From: Caldovatus aquaticus
GTDB taxonomy: Bacteria; Pseudomonadota; Alphaproteobacteria; Acetobacterales; Acetobacteraceae
Length of the DNA stretch: 39,432 nt
Assembly: GCF_019458025.1 (NCBI RefSeq)
Contig: NZ_JAHZUY010000034.1
Coordinates: 1 to 39,432 of the forward strand
Direction: 5' to 3'
Part shown: positions 1 to 8,637 of the stretch, piece by piece
How positions within the stretch are numbered: position 1 is the stretch's first letter
Layout: each line of letters starts with the position of its first letter
Position numbers and translations under genes: made by a program
The notes under the pieces: generated by a model
What the model was told of the DNA's origin: nothing
The model's input: the letters and a program-made list of their open reading frames with translations, nothing else
Database searches by the model: none

Positions 1-711
1 CCCCCCGTGCCGGCCGCGGCCGCCGCGGCTCCTGCGGCCGCGCCGCCGGTCGCGCCGGTGGCGGGGGCGCCCGCGGCGGCGCCTGCGCCGGGTCCGATGG
101 CCCCCGGTCCGGGCCGGGCGGCGGACCCGGCCGGCGGCCTCGCCGCCTTCCTCGCCGGGGCGGGGCTCGCCCCCGGTGCGCTCGCCGGGGCGGCCGCCGA
201 TCCCGAGGCCGCGCTGCGCGGCCTCGGCGCCGCCTTCCGCGCCCTCGTCGCCGGCCTGCGGGCGCTGCTGATCGCCCGCGCCGACGTCAAGCGCGAGTTC
301 CGCATCGAGCAGACGGTGCTGCGCGCCGCCGGCAACAACCCGGTCAAGTTCGCCGCCACCGACGAGGCGGCGGTGCTCGCCCTCGTCGCCCAGGGGGCGC
401 AGGGGATCGCGGCGGTGGAGGAGGCGGTCGCCGACCTCACCGCGCACCAGGTCGCCACCCTCGCGGCGACGCAGGCGGCGGCGCGCGCGCTGCTCGAGCG
501 GCTCGCGCCGGCGGGCCTCGAGGCCGAGGTCAGGGGCGGCGGCAGCCTGTTCGGCGCGAGCCGCGAGAAGCTGCTGTGGGAGGCCTACAGGAAGCTCCAC
601 CGGCAGGTGGTCGAGCAGTTCGAGGACGATTTCGACAGCGCCTTCGGCAAGGCCTTCGCGCGCGCCTACGAGCAGGCGGCCCGGCGGGACTCCGGCGGCG
701 GCGCAGCCTAG
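1..711 (+). CDS. tagH: T6SS FHA-domain protein TagH/ImpI (C-terminal part, 5' end outside window)
   Basis: The frame is open at the left edge, so the gene starts upstream of the window. The part seen has an Ala/Pro/Gly-rich linker (first ~45 residues after the GTG at 7) followed by the conserved C-terminal domain of T6SS FHA proteins. That domain includes the hallmark stretch around R-A-D-V-K-R-E-F-R-I-E-Q-T and N-N-P-V-K-F-A, and the late L-W-E-A-Y-R-K-L motif. The phosphothreonine-binding FHA domain, normally N-terminal in this family, must lie to the left. In Agrobacterium and Pseudomonas, Fha proteins read phosphothreonines made by the kinase PpkA and promote assembly of the membrane complex. 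It is the first visible gene of a block followed 18 bases later by tssK. The low-complexity linker fits a flexible tether. The family assignment is firm; the true start and FHA domain cannot be seen. Confidence 0.9.
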   Translation, partial: PPVPAAAAAAPAAAPPVAPVAGAPAAAPAPGPMAPGPGRAADPAGGLAAFLAGAGLAPGALAGAAADPEAALRGLGAAFRALVAGLRALLIARADVKREFRIEQTVLRAAGNNPVKFAATDEAAVLALVAQGAQGIAAVEEAVADLTAHQVATLAATQAAARALLERLAPAGLEAEVRGGGSLFGASREKLLWEAYRKLHRQVVEQFEDDFDSAFGKAFARAYEQAARRDSGGGAA

Positions 712-729
712 CCGGCGCGGAGGGAGGGC

Positions 730-2067
730 ATGGTCTGGCACGACAAGGTGGTCTGGCAGGAGGGGATGTTCCTGCGGACCCAGCACTTCCAGCAGCAGGA
801 CCGCCACTTCGAGCACCGGCTGCAGGCGCGCGTCGCGCCGCTGCGCCCCCACCCCTGGGGGCTCGTCGAGCTTTCCCTCGACCGCGACCTGCTGGCGGCG
901 GGCAAGTTCGCCGTCGCCTCCTGCAGCGGCGTGTTCGAGGACGGCACCCCCTTCGCCGTCCCCGGCACCGCCGACCAGCCGACGCCCATTGATCTGCCCG
1001 AGGGCGCGCGCAACCAGGTGGTCTATCTCGCCCTGCCGGTGCACCAGCCCGGCAGCCCGGAGGTCGCCTTCGGCGACGGCCCGGAGGCCGCCGCCGCGCG
1101 CTACGGCCTCAAGCGCTTCGAGGCGTTCGACACCCACTCCGACTCCACCCTGCCGGCGGAGCTCCTGGTCGCCCGGCCGCGCCTGCGCTTCCTGCTCGAG
1201 AGCGAGGAGCGCGCCGGCTTCACCTGCATCGGCCTCGCCCGCGTGGTCGAGGTGCACGCCGACCGGCGCGTCGCGGTGGACGAGCGCTTCATCCCGCCCT
1301 GCCTGCGCGTCTCGGCCTCGCCGGTGCTGACCAACTTCCTCGCCGAGCTGGTCGGCATGATCAACCAGCGCGCCACGGCGCTCGCCGGGCGGCTGAGCCA
1401 GCCGGGCAGCCGCGGCGTCGCCGACGTCGCGCAGTTCCTGATGCTGCAGGCGCTGAACCGCTGGCAGCCGCTGCTCGCCCACTTCGCCGACGGCGCCAAC
1501 CTGCACCCGGAGGCGCTCTACGCCGCGCTCTGCCAGCTCGCCGGCGAGCTCGCCACCTTCACCGACCCGAACCGCCGCGCCTCGACCTACCCGGGCTACC
1601 GGCACGACGACCTGCAGCGCAGCTTCGCCCCGGTGATCGCCGACCTGCGCCGGGCGCTGGCGACCGACCTCGACGCCAACGCGGTGCCGATCCCGCTGCA
1701 GGAGCGCCGCCACGGCCTCCGCGTCGGCCCGATCGTGGACCGCAGCCTGCTGCGCACGGCGAGCTTCGTGCTCGCGGTGCAGGCCGACATGCCGACCGAG
1801 CAGCTCCGCCGCGCCTTCCCGAACCAGGTCAAGATCGGCGCGCTCGAGCACATCCGCGACCTGGTGATGACGCAGCTGCCCGGCATCGCGGTTCGGCCCC
1901 TGCCCGTCGCCCCGCGGCAGATCCCGTTCCACGCCGGGGCGGTCTATTTCGAGCTTGACCGCGGGTCGCCGCACTGGGCGCAGATGCAGAACACCGGCGC
2001 CTTCGCGATCCACGTGCAGGAAGGCTTCCCGAACCTCCGCATGGAACTGTGGGCGATCCGCGGATGA
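730..2067 (+). CDS. tssK: T6SS baseplate subunit TssK (ImpJ/VasE)
   Basis: The product is 445 residues, the usual size for TssK. It opens with the family signature V-V-W-Q-E-G-M-F-L-R-T-Q-H-F-Q-Q (residues ~8-23). TssK forms trimers that link the TssEFG baseplate wedges to the TssL/TssM membrane complex on the cytoplasmic side. The ATG at 730 is preceded by a good Shine-Dalgarno stretch (GGAGGGAG, 720-727), which supports this start. The stop TGA (2065-2067) overlaps the ATG of tssL (ATGA), so the two are probably translationally coupled. No truncation or frameshift is visible. Confidence 0.95.
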   Translation: MVWHDKVVWQEGMFLRTQHFQQQDRHFEHRLQARVAPLRPHPWGLVELSLDRDLLAAGKFAVASCSGVFEDGTPFAVPGTADQPTPIDLPEGARNQVVYLALPVHQPGSPEVAFGDGPEAAAARYGLKRFEAFDTHSDSTLPAELLVARPRLRFLLESEERAGFTCIGLARVVEVHADRRVAVDERFIPPCLRVSASPVLTNFLAELVGMINQRATALAGRLSQPGSRGVADVAQFLMLQALNRWQPLLAHFADGANLHPEALYAALCQLAGELATFTDPNRRASTYPGYRHDDLQRSFAPVIADLRRALATDLDANAVPIPLQERRHGLRVGPIVDRSLLRTASFVLAVQADMPTEQLRRAFPNQVKIGALEHIRDLVMTQLPGIAVRPLPVAPRQIPFHAGAVYFELDRGSPHWAQMQNTGAFAIHVQEGFPNLRMELWAIRG

Positions 2068-3542
2068 GCGACAACCCCTTCGCCGAGCCCGAGGATTCCG
2101 ACCGCACGGTGGTGCGTGGCCCCGGCGGCCCGCGCCCGGTGCCGCCGCGGCCCGCACCGGGCGGGAGCACGGGCGCGCCGCCGGCGGGCAGCGGCGGGCT
2201 GCCCTTCGCGGCCGCCGCCCCGGACGGCTTCGGCGCGCCGCCGGAACGCCCGGCGGGGCCCGCGCGCCCGGGGGCGGGCGCACGCGCGGCGGAGGCGGCG
2301 CCGCGCCTCGCCGGCGAGGCGGAGGCGCTCCCCAGGGTCGGTCCCTCGCCGCTCGCCGCCTGCGCCGCGCCGCTGCTCGACCTGCTGGGGCGGCGCCCCC
2401 CCCCCCGCGCCGCCGCCACCCCCCAACCCCCGGCGCGGCACGCGCGCTGCCGGCGCGGGCTCGGCCAGTTCGAGGCCGATGCGCGCGAGGCCGGCGTGCC
2501 CGCCGAGCAGATCCGCGCCGCCCACTACGCGCTCTGCGCCGCGCTCGACGACGTCGTGCTCGCCACCCCCTGGGGGGCGCAGAGCGGCTGGGGCGCGCGC
2601 ACCCTGGTCGCGAGCTTCCACAAGGAGGTGCGCTCCGGCGACCGCTTCTTCGACCTGCTCGCGGGCATGCAGAAGGACCCGGGGCGCTACCTCCAGGCGC
2701 TCGAGGTCGCCTATCTCTGCCTCGCCCTCGGCTTCCAGGGGCGCTACCGGCTCGCGCCGCGCGGCGCCGCCGAGCTCGACCGCCACCGCGAGGGGCTCTA
2801 CCAGCTTCTCGCCCAGATGCGCGGCCCCTGGGAGCGGGAGCTGTCGCCGCGCTGGAAGGGCGTGGACGCGCCGCACCGCCCGGCGCGACGCGGCGTGCCG
2901 GCCTGGGTCGGGCTGGCGGCGGCCGCCTGCGTGCTCGGCCTCGGCTGGGTGGGGCTGTCGGAGCGGCTGAACGCCGCCTCCGACGACCTCTTCGCCCGCG
3001 TCGTCGCGCTGCCGCCCGCCGCCCTGCCGGAGATCGTGCGCGCCGCGCCGCCGCAGCCGCCCGCGCCGCCGCCGCCGCCCCCCGCGCCGCCGCGCCCCAC
3101 CGCGCTCGACAAGCTGCGCCAGTTCCTGGCGCCGGAGATCGCGCAGGGGCTGGTCACCGTCAGCGGCGACGCGCAGCGCGTCCTGGTGCGCATCCGCAAC
3201 CGCGGCATGTTCGCCTCCGGCTCGGCGACGGTGGACGAGCGCTTCGTCGGCCTGCTCGAGCGCATCGGCCAGGCCCTGCAGGACGAGCCCGGGCGGGTGC
3301 GGGTGATCGGGCATTCCGACAACCAGCCGATCCGCTCGGCGCGCTTCCCCTCCAACTACCACCTCTCCGCGGCGCGCGCCGAGGCGGCGAAGGCGATCAT
3401 CGTGCGCGCCGAGGGCCAGGACCCGGCGCGCTTCGCCGCCGAGGGCCGCGGCGAGGCCGAGCCGATCGCCTCCAACGCCACTCCCGAGGGGCGCGAGGAG
3501 AACCGGCGCATCGAGGTGCTGCTGCTGCGGGGGGTGTTCTGA
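2064..3542 (+). CDS. tssL: T6SS membrane-complex protein TssL (DotU/ImpK) with C-terminal OmpA domain
   Basis: I place the start at the ATG overlapping the tssK stop, giving 492 residues. Layout: a Pro/Gly/Ala-rich N-terminal tail (~1-95); a DotU/IcmH cytoplasmic domain (~96-270, with A-L-D-D-V-V-L-A-T-P-W-G); one transmembrane helix (~282-300); a proline-rich periplasmic linker; and an OmpA-like peptidoglycan-binding domain (~350-490, with V-I-G-H-S-D-N-Q-P and the S-A-A-R-A motif). The built-in OmpA domain makes this an 'evolved' TssL that anchors the T6SS to the cell wall without a separate TagL. The N-terminus contains D-S-D-R-T-V-V-R with Thr15. In Agrobacterium, TssL Thr14 is phosphorylated by PpkA and bound by Fha, so Thr15 is a likely equivalent. 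An 11-base C run (2396-2406) lies inside the DotU coding region; the frame stays open across it. The next gene starts one base after the stop. Confidence 0.93.
   Translation: MSDNPFAEPEDSDRTVVRGPGGPRPVPPRPAPGGSTGAPPAGSGGLPFAAAAPDGFGAPPERPAGPARPGAGARAAEAAPRLAGEAEALPRVGPSPLAACAAPLLDLLGRRPPPRAAATPQPPARHARCRRGLGQFEADAREAGVPAEQIRAAHYALCAALDDVVLATPWGAQSGWGARTLVASFHKEVRSGDRFFDLLAGMQKDPGRYLQALEVAYLCLALGFQGRYRLAPRGAAELDRHREGLYQLLAQMRGPWERELSPRWKGVDAPHRPARRGVPAWVGLAAAACVLGLGWVGLSERLNAASDDLFARVVALPPAALPEIVRAAPPQPPAPPPPPPAPPRPTALDKLRQFLAPEIAQGLVTVSGDAQRVLVRIRNRGMFASGSATVDERFVGLLERIGQALQDEPGRVRVIGHSDNQPIRSARFPSNYHLSAARAEAAKAIIVRAEGQDPARFAAEGRGEAEPIASNATPEGREENRRIEVLLLRGVF
2396..2431 (+). repeat. Poly-C tract (C11 plus C6 and C5 runs) inside tssL
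   Basis: An uninterrupted run of eleven C occupies 2396-2406. It is followed by further short C runs up to 2431. It encodes prolines at about residues 111-114 of TssL, just after the conserved L-L-D-L-L-G segment. The flanking protein sequence on both sides is recognisable DotU in the same frame, so the tract as given is in the 'on' register. Runs of this length are prone to slippage and also to sequencing error. Confidence 0.9.
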
Positions 3543-3543
3543 G

Positions 3544-6500
3544 ATGGGCCCGCTGCTCTCCACCCTCGGCAGCGTCGCCGCGCTCGCGGGGCTCGGCGGC
3601 ATCCTGCTGCTCCTGCCGCTGATCTGGATCTTCGCGCCGCTGGTGCCGGTCGGCGGCTCCTACCCCTTCGAATCGCCGCTCTGGCGCGCGGTGCTGTGCG
3701 CCGTCCCGGTCCTGCTCTACCTCGCCGTCGTCCTCGTCGCCGCGCAGCGGCGGCGGCGGCGCGACGCCGCCCTGGTCGAGGCCGCCGCCGCCCCCGACCC
3801 CGCCGCCGAGCGCGCCGCGGAGGAGGAGGCGGAGATCCGCGAGCGCCTGCAGGCCGCGCTCGCCAGCCTGCGCAGGGCCACCGGGGGCAAGGGCCATCTC
3901 TACGAGCTGCCCTGGTACGTGCTGATCGGCCCGCCGGGCAGCGGCAAGACCACGGCGCTGGCGAATTCGGGCCTCGAATTCCCGCTCGCCGAGGGCGCGA
4001 AGCTCCAGGGCGTGGGCGGGACGCGGTTCTGCGAGTGGTGGCTCTCCGACCGCGCCGTGCTGATCGACACCGCCGGGCGCTACACGACGCAGGATTCGGA
4101 CGCCGCCGCCGACAAGGCGGGCTGGGAGCGGTTCCTGCTGCTGCTGCGCCGGAACCGCCCGCGCCTGCCGCTCAACGGCGTGATCGTCTGCTTCGGCGTG
4201 GACCTGATCGGCCGCCTCGGGCCGGCCGAGCGCGAGGCGCATGCGCAGAGCGTCCGCCGCCGCATCAAGGAGCTGGAGACGACGCTCGCCCAGCGCCTGC
4301 CGGTCTATCTCGTGATCAGCAAGGCCGACCTGCTGCCGGGCTTCGTCGAGTTCTTCGACGACCTCGACCGCGAGGCGCGCGCCCAGGTCTGGGGCATGAC
4401 CTTCCCGCTGCAGGCGGGGCCGGAGGGACCGGCGGCGAAGTTCGGCGCCGAGTTCAAGGCGCTGCTGCAGCGCCTCGAGGACCGGCTGTTCGAGCGCCTG
4501 CAGGCCGAGCGCGGCCCGGAGCAGCGCGCGCGCATCGCCGGCTTCCCGGCGCAGTTCGCCTCGCTCGAGGAGCCGCTCGCGGCCTTCCTCGGCGCCGCCT
4601 TCGGCGGCACGCGGCTCGACCCCGCGCCCTTCCTGCGCGGCGTCTACTTCACCTCGGGCACGCAGGAGGGGACGCCGCTCGACCGCCTCTCGGGGGCGCT
4701 GTCGCGCGCCTTCGGGCTCGACCCGCGCCGGCCGGCGGCGGTGATGGGGCAGAAGGGGCGCAGCTACTTCCTCGGCCGGCTGCTCAAGGAGGTGGTGTTC
4801 AACGAGGCGCGCCTCGCCGCGCGCGACCGCGCCGTGGAGCGGGGCCGGCGCATCGCCGCCGTCGCGGTCTGGGTCGGCTCGCTGCTGCTGGTGGGGGGTG
4901 GCGCGCTCTGGGGCTGGACCGCGTGGCAGGCCGAGCAGCGCCGCGCCGGCGCGATGGCCGCCGCGGTCGCCAAGGCCGAGGAGGCGGCGCGGACGCTGCC
5001 GCTCGCCCGCGTCGAGGACCCCGAGCCGACGCGGGTGGTGCCTTACCTGGAGGCCACCCGCGCCCTGCCGCCGGCGGCGCGGTCGGAGGCGGAGAGCTGG
5101 CTCGGCCTGTCGCAGGCCGACAAGCTCGCCGCCGCCGGCGAGGCGGCCTATCGCCGCGCGCTCGACCGCGCCCTCCTGCCGCGGCTGCTGGCGCGGCTCG
5201 AGACCCAGATCCGCGGCGCCTTCCAGCGGCCCGACTACCTCTACGAGGCGGTGCGGGTCTACCTCATGCTCGGCCGCGAGGGGCCGCTGGACGGGCCGCT
5301 GGTGCGCGAGTGGTTCCGCGACGACTGGGCGCGCAGCCATCCCGGCGCCACCAACCAGCCGCTGCGCGAGGCGCTGGCGCGGCATCTCGACGCGCTGCTC
5401 GAGACCGACTTCGAGAAGTATCCGCTCGACGGCGCGCTGGTGGACCAGGCGCGGCGCGTGTTCTCGCGCCTGCCGCTCGCCGGGCGGATCTACTCGCGCC
5501 TCCGCCCGCTGGCACAGAACGCGGAGAACGCGCCGGGCTGGAAGCCCGCGGATGCGATCGGCGCCGCCGGGGCGCGCTACTTCGTGCGCGCCTCCGGCCG
5601 CCCGCTCACCGAGGTGGCGGTGCCCGGGCTCTACACGGTGGAGGGCCTGCATCGCGTCGTCCTGCCCAACCTGCCGCGCGCCGTGCGCGAGGCGGCGGCC
5701 GAGAGCTGGGTGCTCGGGCCGGAGGCGCGCGCCGCCGGCGCCGAGGACCCGGCGCGGCTCGAGGCCGCGGTGCTCGCGCTCTACGCCGAGGACTACGCCC
5801 GCGCCTGGCAGGCGGCGCTGGACGACCTCCAGATCCCGCAGTTCCGCACGCTGCAGGAGGCGGCGGAGGGGCTCAACCTGCTCGGCGCGCCGAACTCGCC
5901 GATCCGCGACGTGATGCGCGCGATCGCGCGCCAGCTTTCGGTCGGCACCTCGCCCGACCCGGCGCCGCAGCAGGACCCGGCGCAGCAGCGCGTGCAGGCG
6001 GCGACCGGGGCGCCGCGGCCCTCCTCGGCCGAGCCGGTGGCGCGCATCGTCGAGGCGCGCTTCCAGGCGCTGCGCGAGGCGGCGGGCCAGCCGACCGACG
6101 AGGCGCTGCGGATCGTCAACGACCTGTTCGTGCGCGTGGCGCAGCTCGTCAGCGCGCCGCCGGGCACGGTGCTGCCGCCGCCGGCGGGGCTCGATCCCGG
6201 CCAGCGGCTGATGGCGGAGGCGGCGCGCCAGCCGGAGCCGCTCGCGCGCTGGCTGCGCAACCTCGCCGTCTCCACCGCGGCGCAGCGCGGCGGCGGGGCG
6301 CGGGCGGCGATCGCGGCCGCCGGCAAGCCGGTGATGGACGCCTGCCGCGACATGCTCGCGCGCTTCCCGTTCCGCCTCGACGGGCCGGACCCGCCGGTGG
6401 ACGACTTCGCCCGCCTGTTCGGGCCGGGCGGCCAGCTCGACCAGTTCTTCACCCAGCACATCCGCCCCTACGTGGACACGACCCAGAACCCCTGGCGCCC

Positions 6501-6993
6501 CATCGCGCCGGAGGGGATGCCGCCCGTCGTCAGCGCCGCCGATGCGCTGAACTTCCAGCGCGCGGCGCGCATCCGGGACGCCTTCTGGCCCGGGGTGGGC
6601 AGCGGCGGCCTGCGCTTCGAGGTGGTGCCGCGCGGCTTCGACCCGGGCGCGCGCGGCATGGTCCTCGAGGTCGAGGGCACGCGCACCGAGGTCACGCGCG
6701 ACGGCCCGTTCCGCCCGATCGCGCTGGGCTGGCCCGCGCGCGGCGGCCTGACGCTCACCTTCGAGCCGCCGGCCCCGGGCGGGGCGATCGCCTATGACGG
6801 CGGCTGGTCGGCGCTGCGCCTGGTGCTGCGCCCGCAGAGCCGGCTCACCGCGACGCGGCAGCCGGACCGCCTCAACCTCACCGTCGCGCAGGGCGAGCGG
6901 ACGGCGGAGTTCGAGCTGCGCACCGGCAGCGCGGTCCATCCCTTCGGCCTGGGCGAGCTCCGGGAGTTCCGATGCCCGACGCTGCCGCCCTGA
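3544..6993 (+). CDS. tssM: T6SS inner-membrane protein TssM (IcmF/ImpL/VasK)
   Basis: The product is 1149 residues, in the usual range. Two N-terminal transmembrane helices (~7-33 and ~48-67) are followed by a cytoplasmic NTPase-like domain with Walker A G-P-P-G-S-G-K-T (129-136) and L-I-D-T-A-G-R-Y-T further on. A third transmembrane helix (~437-458) leads to the large periplasmic IcmF-related and C-terminal domains. TssM spans the inner membrane and periplasm, pairs with TssL and forms the docking channel of the T6SS. The intact Walker A motif suggests the ATP-dependent type, in which TssM NTP hydrolysis drives TssL conformational change. The ATG lies one base after the tssL stop. The end overlaps tagF by 22 bases. 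A TssJ lipoprotein partner is not encoded in the window. Confidence 0.95.
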   Translation: MGPLLSTLGSVAALAGLGGILLLLPLIWIFAPLVPVGGSYPFESPLWRAVLCAVPVLLYLAVVLVAAQRRRRRDAALVEAAAAPDPAAERAAEEEAEIRERLQAALASLRRATGGKGHLYELPWYVLIGPPGSGKTTALANSGLEFPLAEGAKLQGVGGTRFCEWWLSDRAVLIDTAGRYTTQDSDAAADKAGWERFLLLLRRNRPRLPLNGVIVCFGVDLIGRLGPAEREAHAQSVRRRIKELETTLAQRLPVYLVISKADLLPGFVEFFDDLDREARAQVWGMTFPLQAGPEGPAAKFGAEFKALLQRLEDRLFERLQAERGPEQRARIAGFPAQFASLEEPLAAFLGAAFGGTRLDPAPFLRGVYFTSGTQEGTPLDRLSGALSRAFGLDPRRPAAVMGQKGRSYFLGRLLKEVVFNEARLAARDRAVERGRRIAAVAVWVGSLLLVGGGALWGWTAWQAEQRRAGAMAAAVAKAEEAARTLPLARVEDPEPTRVVPYLEATRALPPAARSEAESWLGLSQADKLAAAGEAAYRRALDRALLPRLLARLETQIRGAFQRPDYLYEAVRVYLMLGREGPLDGPLVREWFRDDWARSHPGATNQPLREALARHLDALLETDFEKYPLDGALVDQARRVFSRLPLAGRIYSRLRPLAQNAENAPGWKPADAIGAAGARYFVRASGRPLTEVAVPGLYTVEGLHRVVLPNLPRAVREAAAESWVLGPEARAAGAEDPARLEAAVLALYAEDYARAWQAALDDLQIPQFRTLQEAAEGLNLLGAPNSPIRDVMRAIARQLSVGTSPDPAPQQDPAQQRVQAATGAPRPSSAEPVARIVEARFQALREAAGQPTDEALRIVNDLFVRVAQLVSAPPGTVLPPPAGLDPGQRLMAEAARQPEPLARWLRNLAVSTAAQRGGGARAAIAAAGKPVMDACRDMLARFPFRLDGPDPPVDDFARLFGPGGQLDQFFTQHIRPYVDTTQNPWRPIAPEGMPPVVSAADALNFQRAARIRDAFWPGVGSGGLRFEVVPRGFDPGARGMVLEVEGTRTEVTRDGPFRPIALGWPARGGLTLTFEPPAPGGAIAYDGGWSALRLVLRPQSRLTATRQPDRLNLTVAQGERTAEFELRTGSAVHPFGLGELREFRCPTLPP

Positions 6994-7616
6994 CCGCGCT
7001 CGGCCTCTACGGCAAGCTGCCGGCGCACGGGGACTTCGTGCGCCGGGCGCTGCCGCGGAGCTTCGTCGCCCCCTGGGATGCGTGGCTGCAGGCCGGGATC
7101 GCGGCGGCGCGGGCGGCGCTCGGCGCGGCGTGGGAGGAGGCCTGGCGCGACGGCCCCGTCTGGCGCTTCGCCTTGCCGGCCGGGGCCTGCGGGCCCGAAG
7201 CGGTCGCCGGCGTGCTGGCGCCGAGCGCGGATGCGGTCGGCCGCCGTTTCCCCCTCACCCTGGCGGCCGTCTTCGCCGCGGCCGAGGCGGCGGCGCGGGC
7301 GGAGGAGGCGTGGTTCGACGCGCTCGAGCGCCTCGCCGAGGCCGGCCGCGCCGGCGACGCCGATGCCGATGCCCTGGCGGCGGCGCTGCCCTCGCCGGCC
7401 GGCGCCGGGGAGCAGCCGGTGCGCGATGCGGTGATGGCGCTGCTCGACGGCGCCGACGACGCGGCGGGGGGCGAGGGCGCCGCGCCGGCCCTTCCCGGGC
7501 GCCCGGCGGCCGGACTGTGGACGCGCGGCGGGGCGCGCCTGCCGGCGATGGTGTGGGAGACCGCCACGCTGCCCGCGCCGGAGGAATTCGCGATGCTGCT
7601 GGAGGGGCCGTCATGA
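6972..7616 (+). CDS. tagF: T6SS-associated protein TagF (ImpM)
   Basis: The product is 214 residues with the family N-terminus G-L-Y-G-K-L-P-A-H-G-D-F-V-R-R (residues ~11-25) and the downstream P-W-D-A-W-L motif. TagF acts as a post-translational repressor of T6SS assembly; in several bacteria it titrates Fha and works beside the PpkA/PppA phosphorylation switch. Its place between tssM and pppA fits that job. The gene starts inside the end of tssM (22-base overlap) and its stop overlaps the pppA start (ATGA at 7613-7616). The ATG at 6972 has GGGAG just upstream. The family call is firm; the exact mechanism here is inferred from relatives. Confidence 0.92.
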   Translation: MPDAAALTALGLYGKLPAHGDFVRRALPRSFVAPWDAWLQAGIAAARAALGAAWEEAWRDGPVWRFALPAGACGPEAVAGVLAPSADAVGRRFPLTLAAVFAAAEAAARAEEAWFDALERLAEAGRAGDADADALAAALPSPAGAGEQPVRDAVMALLDGADDAAGGEGAAPALPGRPAAGLWTRGGARLPAMVWETATLPAPEEFAMLLEGPS

Positions 7617-8530
7617 GCGGGTCCGGGGACCCGGCGCGCGCGCCGGGGAACGTCGCCCCCGCGGCGGATGACGAGGCGACGCTGAACGTCGCCCCCTCCG
7701 CGTCGGCGGCGCCGGCCGATGCGGCCGAACCGGCGCCGCCGCGGACGGAGCCGGAGCGCCGCACCGGCACGGCGCCCCCGGCCGCCGCGGGCCCCGGCGG
7801 GCTGGTTTCCGCCGCGGTGACGCATCCGGGGGCGGTGCGCAGCCGCAACGAGGACAGCTTCGTGGACCGGCCCGACCTCGGCCTGTGGGCGGTGGCGGAC
7901 GGCGCCGGCGGGCATGGCGCCGGCGACTACGCCGCGAACGCCGTCCGCGAGGCGCTCGACTCGATCCCGCCCGGGCTCTCGGCGGCCGAGATGCTGGCGC
8001 AGCTCCGGCTGCGCCTCGCCGCGGTGAACGCCGCGCTGCGGGAGGAGGCGGCGCGCCGCGGCCCCGGGCGGGTGATCGCCAGCACGGTGGTCGCGCTGCT
8101 CGCCCGCGGCGACCATTTCGCCTGCCTCTGGGCCGGGGATTCGCGCGCCTATCTGCTGCGCGGCGGCGTGTTGCAGCGGCTGAGCCGGGACCACAGCCTG
8201 GTGCAGGAGCTGATCGACCAGGGGGCGATCGGCGAGGCCGAGGCGGAGGACCACCCGCAGGGCAACGTCATCACCCGCGCGGTCGGCGCCGCCCCGACGC
8301 TGGAGCTCGACAAGGTGACCGGCCGCGTGGTCCCGGGCGACCGCTTCCTGCTGTGCAGCGACGGCCTGATCCGGGTGGTGCGGGAGGCGGAGATCGCCGA
8401 GGCACTGGCGGCCGCCGGCGACGCGGCGGAGGCCCTGGTGCGGCTCGCCGTGGAGCGCGGCGCTCGCGACAACGTCACGGTGATCGCGCTTGCCCGTCCC
8501 GGCGGCGGTCCCGCGGCGGGCGGGGCGTGA
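7613..8530 (+). CDS. pppA: T6SS PP2C-type Ser/Thr phosphatase PppA (ImpN-like position)
   Basis: The product is 305 residues from the ATG that overlaps the tagF stop. The PP2C domain begins near residue 63. It shows the metal-binding and structural motifs R-N-E-D-S-F, A-D-G-A-G-G-H, G-D-S-R-A-Y and D-N-V-T-V-I. PppA removes phosphate from T6SS threonines set by the kinase PpkA and so switches the system off or lets it cycle. PpkA is not in the window and may lie upstream of tagH. The ~62-residue N-terminal tail is Ala/Pro-rich and not part of the usual phosphatase. It contains D-D-E-A-T-L with Thr23, resembling an FHA-docking site. This is the last gene of the block and is followed by a strong stem-loop. 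Confidence 0.92.
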   Translation: MSGSGDPARAPGNVAPAADDEATLNVAPSASAAPADAAEPAPPRTEPERRTGTAPPAAAGPGGLVSAAVTHPGAVRSRNEDSFVDRPDLGLWAVADGAGGHGAGDYAANAVREALDSIPPGLSAAEMLAQLRLRLAAVNAALREEAARRGPGRVIASTVVALLARGDHFACLWAGDSRAYLLRGGVLQRLSRDHSLVQELIDQGAIGEAEAEDHPQGNVITRAVGAAPTLELDKVTGRVVPGDRFLLCSDGLIRVVREAEIAEALAAAGDAAEALVRLAVERGARDNVTVIALARPGGGPAAGGA

Positions 8531-8552
8531 GGAGAACGGGCCCCGGGACGCG

Positions 8553-8579
8553 ACAGGCGCGCCCCGGAGGCGCGCCTGT
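8553..8579. terminator. Perfect stem-loop between convergent pppA and hcp
   Basis: An 11-bp perfect stem (ACAGGCGCGCC pairing with GGCGCGCCTGT) has a 5-base loop. It lies 22 bases after the pppA stop and 58 bases beyond the end of hcp, which converges on it. There is no U-tract on either side, so it would be a non-canonical, bidirectional terminator or an mRNA-stabilising end. Confidence 0.6.
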
Positions 8580-8637
8580 GCCGGAAAGGCGAGGATGAGA
8601 GCCCGCAGGGGGCCGCGGGACGCCGGCGCCGGGCGGT

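Noticed and set aside
2396-2460. Possible compensating frameshift in tssL around the C11 run
   Set aside because: The codons after the run (A-A-T-P-Q-P-P-A-R-H-A-R-C-R-R-G-L-G-Q-F) fit the DotU family spacing in the same frame. The other frames fit no better, so the frame as given is kept and only the tract is flagged.
3397-6939. 1180-codon open frame on the - strand opposite tssM
   Set aside because: It is the antisense shadow of tssM in a G+C-rich genome. Its translation is Arg/Ala/Gly-rich low complexity with no recognisable domain, while the + strand frame is a full TssM.
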